A DNA stretch of 13,990 nt from Acanthamoeba lenticulata (Eukaryota; Discosea; Longamoebia; Acanthamoebidae), in assembly GCA_002179805.1 (NCBI GenBank), contig NAVB01001840.1, positions 1 through 13,990 on the forward strand. Direction: 5' to 3'. Under the pieces are notes generated by a model that was not told the DNA's origin, made no database searches, and worked only from the letters and a program-made list of their open reading frames with translations. Position 1 is the first letter of the stretch, and each line of letters opens with the position of its first letter. Below are positions 6,811 to 13,990 of this stretch, in pieces. Both the position numbers and the translations under genes were made by a program.

Positions 6811-9800
6811 TCAGTCGTCTGACTCATCATCATCATCGGACGAGTCCGCCTGCCGGTGGCCGCCCTGCTTGCTGCCACCGGAGAGGGAGGCCAGGCGCGA
6901 TGTGAACTTGTGCGGCGTCAGGATCGACGTGCCACCAATGATCACGTCCCTGCAAGCGGTTGCGTGTGGCGAACAGGTTGGTGTTGTCAGTCAATCTTAT
7001 CTTGACGATGGTGGTAGTGGTGGTGATAGAATGGGTGGCGTGAGAAGGCCAGGAGACGCACTTCCTGTCCGAGAGCTGGTAGGCCGAACGCATCTCCGAG
7101 TGCGTAACACCACCGGCGATGAACACGATGACCTTCGGGCCGAGGTCCTGCTCCATCAACATCAACATCAACAACATCATTACGATGAGTTACCAATAAT
7201 AAAAAGCTAACAACGCGGTTGTTGACAACTCGAAGGGTGCAACGTGGGCGCGCGTGCGTACCACTGCGTCACCATCCTTCTCCTTGCCCTTGGTCGAGCG
7301 GACGCGAGTCTGAGTCTTGAGAGAGGTGGCCTTCTTGCGGGTCTCCGTGGCCGGGCCGCGCGGCTCCTCGCCATAGTAGGGGAAGCCCGCCGTTGGCAGC
7401 TGCCCGTCAAGCAGGCTCTGTTTTGGATTTTTAATTAGTTTTTTCGCAATCGTGCAATAGTTTAAAAGAATTAAAAAGCAGAAAAATACTAAAGAAGACG
7501 AACCTCGACGAGGCGCTTGACGACGGGGACGTAGCGAGAGACAGCGTAGGGGACCTCCTCGGTCTTGCTCTTCTTGCCGCCCTTGCTCTTCTGCTCCCAC
7601 TGCTGAATCTCGCCGTCGCCCAGCCCGTCAAGCGTGCTGCGCAGCGAGGCCAGGTTCTCCACCAGCTGGCGCTCTTCGCGTCCCAGGTTGGCCTTGTCCA
7701 GGAGTCGGCTAAAGCTCTGTACGAAAATAAAAATGAGAAAAATGTCATTAATAAAAGAACAATAATAAAGCACAAATGAATCAATAAAAATTTAAATAAA
7801 TAAATAAATAAAGGAAGACATACGCGGTCAGAGGGCTGGGCGTCCTCGGTGGTGAGGTAGATCATGAGGAGGCGGGTCTTGTTGTCGGACGAGACCGAGC
7901 CGTCGGTGAGGATCTCTTCGAGGGCGGCGATGACCTTGTCCTTCTTGACCTTGGCGCCCTCGGCCGTGACGCCCGTGGACAAGTCCTGCTCGACCACGGC
8001 CAGCCGCTCGAGCTCCTGGCCCCTGTACTTCTCCATGCACTCGCCCGCGAGCCTGATGTGCAGCGAGTACTTGGCAAAGGTGTCCTGGAACTGCGGCAGC
8101 TCCTTCATCGCCGCCGTCATCTCCCGCAGCGATGCGACGCCCTTCTTCGACGACGCCGACTTGAGGTTGACGGCCTTGTTCGTCTTCAGGAACGCGTTGA
8201 AGTCATCAATCACCTGTGTTTATGTGTGCCGTGACGACGTGGCACCACCGCTCAGCATGACGCACCAACCAAGCTGCTGCCGCTTGCTGATGAGGGGGGG
8301 GAGGAGGACCTTGTTGATGCAGTCGGCGATGTGCATGTGGCGCAGCTTGGGCCACAGGAAGTCGTACTCGTCGAGGAGCACCTCCTTGGTGATCTCCTTT
8401 CCGCCGTTGCTGTAGCTGTAGGCGTACGTGCACTCGCCCGTGACATCACACAGGTCGTAGATCATCGCTGCACGTGGAATTTATGAACAAATTAACACCA
8501 GTTTCGAAGGCAAGTACTAGCTTTGAACATGAAGCAGAAAAAGCGATGTGTTTCTACGTAAATAGGCGTACCCTGGTAGGTGAACTCGTGGAGGACGGGG
8601 GCCAGGGTGTCGATGGTGCGGTCGAGGATGAGAAGCGTCGGTCTGTTGTCCCCCTTCTGCACACGCGCCCCCAGCGATTCAGTAAAAAGGATCAAAATCA
8701 ATATTATATTAAAAATAATAATAATAATAAATGAACAATAAAGGCGGTGAATGGAGAATGATGATACCTTGAGGCGAGCCTTGTCCTCGCCAGTAAGGTT
8801 CTCAAGCTCGTCCACGGTAGCCGCCGCGAGGGTGGTGGCCACGGGCGTTTGGGCATAACGGACGTAGGGATACTCGCCCAGCGTCGTGAACACGGCGGCC
8901 AGCTGCACGTTTTCATTTGTTTTCAATTAAGACATAACAATATTTTAGAAAAATTGAAAGAAAAAAAATGAGCGTAACAAGGGACAAAGGCAGGGGGGTA
9001 GAGAGGGGCTGACCTTGCGGGCCATGGTGCGCTGAGTCTCCTGTGCGTTGCCCTGCCCGCCAAAGAGGCTGCCCAGGGCGTCTTCCATGCCCAGGTGGAA
9101 CGCGCGCGACTCGGGCGCTACAGAGTTCCATCCACCGCGTGTAAGAGAGAGCCTCCGAGAAAGCGCTGGACAAGAAGATGAAGATGAAAAAGGAGAGCAC
9201 GCACCGAGGAAGTCGATGTTGAGGTTGCGAAGAGTGCGGATCCTGGCGGACACCTTGGCTCGGTTGATCTTCTCCGAGAGCTGCTTGGGCACCTCTGTAT
9301 ACACACCGCCCATGAAAACGGAATCGTGAGGACGTTAATGAAGAGGAAAACTGGACGCGCACGCGGGCAAGACGAAGCGGGAAGGGACGTACGAGAAGTG
9401 AAGAAGAGGTGGACGGCGGCGTACATGAGACGCTTCTTGACTTCAGGATCAAAGTCCCGAATGAGAGCGTTCACTGACTCCTCGTTGGGCGTGAGGAAGT
9501 AGATGGCCTCGAGCCTGGAAAGTGGCTGGCGGTTGATGGCAACATCTTCCACCGCTGCAGCGTAGAAAGTGTGCACAAAGAAAACGAGAGATGAGCTGTA
9601 CAGGAGAAAGAAAAAAGCTCAAAAAAAAATGAAGCATTCCATACCAGAGATGCCCTTTTCCATCACATCAAAGAGGCGGCAAGAGGCAGAAATGATCTTC
9701 ATGCTCTCTTTGTCGACGAGCATGATGCGCCAGTTGTTGTCGTCCGCATCCTCGCGGACGCTACCCAACATGTCATCAAGCAGCCCTGAAACGTACCATT

Positions 9801-9907
9801 TCATGTATGTAGCGGTTAAGTCTTGCCTTTATATCCATTTTCTTCTTTCTCCCTCAATCCATGCATGAGAGGTACATACTCTGCTGAACCTTGCTCAAGA
9901 TGCTCAT
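6811..9907 (-). CDS. SEC1: Sec1/Munc18 (SM) family syntaxin-binding protein
   Basis: SM proteins clasp syntaxin-type SNAREs and promote assembly of trans-SNARE complexes during vesicle fusion; this one looks like the exocytic Sec1/STXBP branch. My model has 13 exons: 9907-9880, 9785-9645, 9554-9393, 9294-9205, 9117-9014, 8902-8768, 8656-8572, 8467-8310, 8213-7824, 7716-7504, 7417-7262, 7147-7062 and 6949-6811. Twelve introns of 86-114 nt all agree in phase, and the sum is 1887 nt, or 628 residues, against about 594 for animal STXBP1. Recognisable blocks in order: WRIMLVDKESMKIISA, VEDVAINRQPLSRLEAIYFL, NLNIDFL, TLGEYPYVRY, LLILDRTIDTLAPVLHEFTYQ, KEVLLDEYDFLWPKLRHMHIA, the domain 3a helices with ELPQFQDTFAKYSLHIRLAGECM, PKVIVFIAGGVTHSEMRSAYQL and VIIGGTSILTPHKF. 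The start MSILSKVQQRLLDDML comes from a 28-nt first exon. Exon 8 ends at a weak GTCCTC donor. The C-terminus is unusually acidic (DSSDDDDESDD). Confidence 0.95.
7785..7813. repeat. TAAA/AAAT microsatellite in a Sec1 intron
   Basis: Tandem AAAT units lie in the intron 7823-7717 of the minus-strand Sec1-family gene, close to its donor. It is a simple AT repeat in an already AT-rich intron. Confidence 0.7.
8711..8732. repeat. AAT trinucleotide microsatellite in a Sec1 intron
   Basis: Tandem AAT units occur within the intron 8767-8657. No coding or regulatory role is visible. Confidence 0.65.
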
Positions 9908-10367
9908 CCTATCAATGCGATGCTGCGGATCGCCGAGTTGTTTTTTCGCTCGCTTCTGTTTTCTCTCTTCGCCTTGTTGAGCTCCCTCCACTTCTCGCCG
10001 GACTGGCGGCCTTCAACGGTGACTTCATGCCACGCATACCTGTCTACAACATATGTGATCTGATATGAAAATCAGATGAAAATTATGATACATCACTTTC
10101 AGATTTAGCAGATCGCAATAGCCCGACGGGCCACTCGAACAACATGGCAACCCGAGTCGTCACCATCATCCCGACCACAAACGGCGCGAGGAGAAGAACT
10201 TTTAAACTCGTCCTATACAGCTCCGCGACACCCGAGTGGTATCTGTGGAGCAGACATAGCACTTACCTGGCGAGCAAGAAGGAGAAGAGGAACTAAGGCA
10301 CACGTCACTGCACGCGCCTCACAGAAGAGGAGAAGAAGAGGGGAGGGAAGAAGAACAAAAGAGGGAG
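9908..10367. promoter_or_regulatory. Divergent promoter region between Sec1 and the PH-SAM-PB1 gene
   Basis: This 460-base gap has a start codon facing outward at each end (ATG at 9907 on minus, ATG at 10368 on plus), so both promoters and leaders must lie here unless distant leader exons exist. A perfect 7-bp inverted repeat is centred near 10067. The segment 10295-10367 is A/G-rich (agaagagg repeats) and probably belongs to the plus-strand leader. ttttaaac at 10200-10207 and ctatac near 10214 are weak TATA-like candidates. No open frame here has the local codon bias. Confidence 0.55.
10058..10077. repeat. Perfect inverted repeat in the divergent promoter
   Basis: ATCTGAT at 10058-10064 and its exact reverse complement ATCAGAT at 10071-10077 are separated by six bases. 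A further cagat occurs at 10100-10104. The symmetry and position between two divergent genes suggest a possible dimeric factor site; the arm length is short enough for chance. Confidence 0.5.
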
Positions 10368-12240
10368 ATGTTGCGGGGCAAGGCAAAAAGCCAGAGTAAG
10401 CTGCCGGCCCTCCCGGAGCTCTCCGACTCAGATGAGGACACGCCCCGCTCGGATGGCAACAACATCAGTGGCGAATATCGGCTTGTTGGTTGCCAAGAGG
10501 GCTACCTCGTCACACAGGCAGGCTCACTCCTCCCTTTTTCTTCCACCTGTTGTTGTTGATGATGATCTGAACAAGTGCCTAATTTCAGGGCGAAGATGCT
10601 GCCAACAAGTGGATTAGGGGCTGGATTAAACTCGTAGACAATACCATGCTCTACTTCCCCTCCCACAACGTGCGCTTATCCATCTTCAGAGCCTCAATTT
10701 GAGGCCTGCGGTCCCTTTGCCACATCAAATCTGACACTTCATCAATCACCTCATGACCAGTCACCCGAGCCGACGATGATGGTGACGCTCGGGCGCGACT
10801 CAGAGGTCAGGACGGGCCGCAAGGCCAAGGACAAGGTGATGATGGTGCCCTACGAGCTCGAGCGCGTGTTCGTCGTCACCGACAACACCAACGAGGTGAG
10901 TGATCCTCCGCTTCGACCTCGCCTCAAGGCCCTTGGCGCTCGTCTCCTACGACTGGTGGTTGAGGATGATGACGACGACGGGTTGCTCTTGTAGCTTGGC
11001 GCCTCGTGCCATTTCCCGGTTATGATTATCAGCATTATTTTATGAATTGTTTTATTTATTCTTTATGTATTTGCAGACCATCGTGTTCGTGGCGGACTCG
11101 GACGGCGAGAAGCGGACGTGGGTGGCCGAGGTGCAGGCCACCATCACGAGCCTGATCGACCCCTACCTCAAGAAGAAACGTGCGACCCTCATCATCATCA
11201 CCACAACACTTCATCATCACCTTTTCGGCCTCGTCTCCTTGGCTGACACGCATGCGACGCAGACCCGAGGTCGTGGTCGATCTACGAAGTGTCGCTTTGG
11301 CTCGAGATGGTAATTCTTTTCTTTCTTTTTATAATTCTTTTTATAATTCTTTTTTGGTTTTGTTCTCACGACGACGGACGTGCGCCAGATTGGGTTTGGC
11401 CCCTACAAGAAGGGCTTCGAGGAGAACCGGATGACCGGGAAGCTGCTGCTCTCGCTCACCAAGCTCGACCTCAAGACGCTCCACATCTCCAAGCTCGGCC
11501 ACCGCCTCCGGTGCGAGCAGCAGCCGCCGCTTGCCTCTGCTTCTTCTTCCTGTGGTGATGGTGGATGCAAAGTGGCTCACCAGGATCCCTCTTCGTGTCC
11601 TTTCTTGGAGCAGATTCCTGAAATACTTGGACAAGCTGCGAAGTAGCCTGGAAACCTTTGACGACGCGTCGTTCTACGACGACACCCTCTCGTCTGTCGA
11701 CTCTGCCATCTCCAGTACGCCCCGTCCCCCTTCTTCCTTTGGCGCATTCTTTTATTGCATAATTTTGAAGAATAAAAATACTAAAATGAAATGAATTGCA
11801 GTCGGCCAGATGGATCCAGAGTTGCTGGTCAAGTGCCTCTACAACAAGGAGACGCGCTGCTTGCGACTACGAGAAGGCAGCAACTACAAGGTCTTTTGCT
11901 TCTTGCCCTCACCATCATCATCCTCCTCTTCTTCGTCGTCTTCATGGTCTGTTGTCTCACACGCGCACGCAACTACCAAAAGGACCTCCACCGACTGCTG
12001 GAGAAGGAGTTCAGGTTCAGCCTCGCCGTCAAGTACAAGGACCCCGAGGGCGACAAGGTCTCCATGAAGAAGCAGGGCGACTTTGAGGTAAGTCAAGAAA
12101 AATCCCAAAGGTCTCATCTTCGTCACAAGAGCCTCACCATGGGTGGTGATGCTTGGGTTGGGGGTCTACAGTACGCGCTCTCGCTGATGCAGGGCAACGT
12201 CCTGCGGCTGTATATTACACGCAAGAAGGACAAAAAGTGA
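10368..12240 (+). CDS. PH-SAM-PB1 domain adaptor protein
   Basis: Ten exons: 10368-10517, 10589-10669, 10761-10895, 11077-11179, 11263-11309, 11389-11510, 11614-11714, 11802-11890, 11983-12087 and 12172-12240. They sum to 1002 nt, 333 residues, with all phases consistent. Residues 1-42 are Ser/Asp-rich. A PH domain spans about 43-150: EGYLVTQ, then KWIRGWIKL, and the conserved Trp137 in the last helix (RTWVAEVQATI). A SAM domain spans about 160-224: WSIYEVSLWLEMIGFGPY, then GKLLLSLTKLDLKTLHISKL and GHR. A PB1 domain spans about 254-333. Its basic Lys257 is on strand 1, and the acidic OPCA-like cluster is KYKDPEGD at 293-300 with D309 and E311, so it has both faces of a type I/II PB1. No catalytic domain is seen. 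PH domains bind phosphoinositides or proteins, and SAM and PB1 domains can self-assemble, so a membrane-linked scaffold is inferred. The first intron uses a candidate GC donor. The gene diverges from Sec1. Confidence 0.88.
10518..10588 (+). other. Candidate GC-AG intron (PH domain, first intron)
   Basis: The exon ends ACACAG and is followed by GCAGGC, and the acceptor is aatttcag. Splicing here gives EGYLVTQ followed by GEDAANKW, normal PH spacing. A GT donor nine bases upstream (10509) is also in phase and would drop Val-Thr-Gln, so the two donors compete. Confidence 0.6.
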
Positions 12241-12483
12241 GCACCTCTTTGTCCTCTTCTTCTTTTTCTTCTTCTTCTTCTTCGAGATCATCTGCCATCG
12301 AATGCCATCGTTGTTGTTCGCAATTAACCAACTACAACAGTACCATCAAGAACTCACCCATGTGTGTACAGAAAAAAAACACTCAAAAATGAGTAACAAA
12401 ATAGTAAACTAAAATCTAGTTGCATGTTGAGGCCAGTTTTGTTCTGCTGGAAACTACTCGCGTGCGTGGCGGCTTCTCCACCA
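12241..12483. other. Convergent intergenic gap with CTT repeat
   Basis: About 240 bases separate the stop of the PH-SAM-PB1 gene (plus) from the stop of the repeat protein (minus). A CTT-type repeat lies at about 12255-12285, and an A-rich stretch at 12370-12417 could serve 3' end formation. No coding frame with the local bias is visible. Confidence 0.5.
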
Positions 12484-13990
12484 TCACGACTTCGGTGCGG
12501 TCGCGCCGGCCGCCGCTGGTGGCTGCTGCGGCTGCTGGCCTGCTGGTCCGCCCTGCTGTTGGGGAGCGCCCCACTGCTGCTGCTGCTGGGGTTGGCCGCC
12601 CCACTGCTGCTGGGGCTGGGGCTGTCCACCCCACTGCTGCTGCTGGGGCTGGCCGCCCCACTGCTGCTGCTGAGGAGCGCCCCACTGCTGCTGTTGAGGC
12701 TGGCCGCCCCACTGCTGAGGCTGGCCGCCCCATTGTTGCTGCTGGGGCTGGCCCCACTGCTGCTGGGGCTGGCCCCACTGCTGCTGCTGAGGCTGGCCGC
12801 CCCACTGCTGCTGCTGAGGCTGTCCGCCCCATTGCTGCTGCTGGGGCTGGCCGCCCCACTGCTGCTGCGGCGGCGGCGGCTGCTGGGACGGATAGCCGCC
12901 TGGCTGGGTCGCCGGCGTCTGGCCTGCCGCAGGCACAGCGGCGCCCGCAACGGAGGCATCGCCCTGCTTGGCCACGTCCCCTACGGCGCCCTGCTGGGGC
13001 TGGGCCGGGTAGCCCCCGCTCGCGCCCGCGGGCTGCTGGGGCGGCCCGCCGGCAGCGGGAGGTGCCTGACCACCGGGGTAGCCGCCCTGCTGCGGCGGCG
13101 GCTGTTGACCGACGGGATAGCCGCTCTGCGGGCCGCCCTGCTGTGGGCCGCCGGGGTAGCCACTCTGCGGGCCGCCCTGCTGTGGGCCGCCGGGATAGCC
13201 GCCCTGCTGGGGCGGCCCGCCGGCAGCGGGAGGTGCCTGACCGCCGGGGTAGCCGCCCTGCTGCGGGCCGCCGGGATAGCCGCCCTGCTGCGGGCCGCCA
13301 GGGTAGCCGCCCTGCTGCTGCTGCGGCGGCGGCTGTTGACCGACGGGATAGCCGCTCTGCGGGCCGCCGGGGTAACCGCCAGTGGGCTGCTGCTGCTGTT
13401 GAGGTCCGCCGGGGCCGGGATAGCCAGCCGGACCGGCCGCCGTCTGCCGGTCACCGGTGGGCTGCGGCTGCTGTGGGCCGCCCTGCTGGGGGCCGCCGGG
13501 GTAGCCGCCCTGCTGGGGGCCTGCGGGATAGCCGGACCCTGCGCGTTGGCGCCGGCGTGAGCGGGGGTGACGACGATGGCGGTGATGGAGAGCAAAGAGA
13601 AGAGGAGGGGGGGAAGGGTACCCTGCGGGGGCGGTTGGCCCCACTGGCCCTGCGGCTGAGACGGGGGAGCGCCCCACTGGCCCTGCGGCTGGGGCTGGCC
13701 GCCCCATTGGCCCTGCTGCTGTTGCGGCGGCGCACCCCACTGGCCTGCCTGTTGGCTTTGCGGCGGGGGAGCGCCCCACTGGCCCTGCAAGTTATTCATT
13801 TCATTTTATTAGTATTACATTAATAAACTCTATTTCTTTTTGTCTGTATTATTTAAAAGAAAAATGAAGAGAAAAAGGGAATTTTGGGAGGGCGCAGTGC
13901 CTGGGGCGGGGCTTGGCCAGCCGGAGGGAAGCCACCGCCCATCGGGCCAGCGGCCTGGCCCACGGGGCCAGTCGGCACGTGCAGGCCCGC
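12484..13990 (-). CDS. Q/G/P-rich repeat protein, GYP and WGGQPQQQQ repeats (5'-partial)
   Basis: Exons on the minus strand are 13990-13901 (open at the window edge), 13784-13622 and 13538-12484 (stop TGA), giving at least 435 residues. Function is unknown. From N to C: a Gly/Pro stretch ([18 protein letters not shown]), five GQWG repeats, a central block with 14 GYP units ([20 protein letters not shown] and the like), a non-repetitive Ala/Val stretch (about plus 12920-13000), a C-terminal block with 12 Trp in QQQQWGGQP units, and a short end AAGATAPKS. There is no transmembrane segment and almost no charge. Composition is like prion-like or phase-separating regions and the GYP-rich tails of annexin VII and similar proteins; a folded domain could lie beyond the right edge. 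The intron 13621-13539 is GT-AG; the one at 13900-13785 appears to be GC-AG. The ATG at 13799 lies inside that intron and is not the start; an in-frame ATG at 13942 could be. Confidence 0.8.
12545..12875 (-). repeat. Tandem 21-30-nt repeats encoding QQQQWGGQP
   Basis: On the plus strand the unit reads roughly ggctggccgccccactgctg with a variable number of ctg triplets. Twelve Trp codons are spaced seven to ten residues apart. Variation is mainly in the number of Gln codons, as expected from CAG slippage. Confidence 0.85.
13033..13366 (-). repeat. Duplicated blocks within the GYP repeat region
   Basis: Bases 13033-13092 and 13206-13265 are near-identical (one difference seen, accac against accgc), and about 46 bases from 13091 recur exactly near 13320-13366. 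The two blocks encode the [11 protein letters not shown] and [14 protein letters not shown] units. Their order differs between copies, suggesting unequal exchange. Confidence 0.75.
13785..13900 (-). other. Candidate GC-AG intron in the repeat protein gene
   Basis: The upstream exon ends CCCCAG and is followed by GCACTG. The intron is AT-rich near its end, with a branch-point-like tactaat and acceptor cttgcag. Splicing in phase 0 joins GQAPPQ to GQWGAPP. No GT donor exists near this junction; in-phase GT donors further upstream (GTGGGC in the exon) would discard about 20 residues of matching composition. Confidence 0.6.

Noticed and set aside
10896..11076. Read-through of the 181-nt intron in the PH-SAM-PB1 gene as coding
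   Set aside because: A strong GTGAGT donor and ttgcag acceptor flank it, and joining the exons restores the PH domain.
13797..13799. ATG at 13799 as the start of the repeat protein
   Set aside because: It lies just before a cttgcag acceptor in AT-rich intron-like sequence, and the upstream exon continues the same composition in frame.
12420..13823. Long plus-strand open frames (up to about 467 codons) across the repeat gene
   Set aside because: They are antisense to the Q/G/P-rich gene and stay open because CTG/GCC repeats contain no stops. Their products are Leu/Ala or Arg/Ala runs without domain resemblance.
1..13990. tRNA, rRNA, CRISPR array, transposon or viral insertion
   Set aside because: No cloverleaf-like or rRNA-like stretch, spacer-repeat array, terminal inverted repeats with transposase, or viral gene was seen by eye on either strand. 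A tRNAscan or repeat-library search was not possible.

Overview
The window looks like nuclear DNA of a free-living amoebozoan, most like Acanthamoeba (inference). The genes are compact and GC-rich at third codon positions. They are cut by many short introns (about 66-181 nt), most with GTRNGN-type donors and CAG acceptors. Intergenic gaps are short, and the proteins carry eukaryotic secretory and signalling domains. The standard stop codons TGA and TAG are used, and nothing prokaryotic is present. Exon models were built by hand; in every complete model the exon phases are consistent and the summed coding length is divisible by three.

Layout, left to right. (1) 1-244, plus strand: the 3' end of an unidentified gene with a basic KRQK patch and an acidic C-terminus. 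(2) 425-1694, minus: a four-exon GPR1/FUN34/YaaH (SatP-type) acetate/anion transporter. (3) 2310-4041, minus: a type II membrane exostosin (GT47)-like protein. (4) 4204-6484, minus: a second type II membrane protein, which I read as a GT-B-like half joined to a GT-A-like half. (5) 6811-9907, minus: a 13-exon Sec1/Munc18 syntaxin-binding protein of 628 residues. (6) 10368-12240, plus: a 10-exon, 333-residue protein with PH, SAM and PB1 domains in that order. (7) 12484 to the right edge, minus: a Q/G/P-rich low-complexity protein with GYP and WGGQPQQQQ repeats, running out of the window.

Functional reading. Genes 3 and 4 are tandem, minus-strand candidate Golgi/ER glycosyltransferases. Gene 5 controls SNARE-dependent fusion at the end of the same secretory route. 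Gene 6 shares a roughly 460-nt divergent promoter region with gene 5 and has the domain content of a membrane-bound, self-assembling adaptor. Any functional link between genes 5 and 6 is inference from position and domains.

Points most worth a second look are the PH-SAM-PB1 architecture, two candidate GC-AG introns, a 66-nt in-frame intron in the transporter, the two-part glycosyltransferase and the repeat protein. Several open frames in the window are misleading because they read through introns or start at TTG/GTG codons inside introns.
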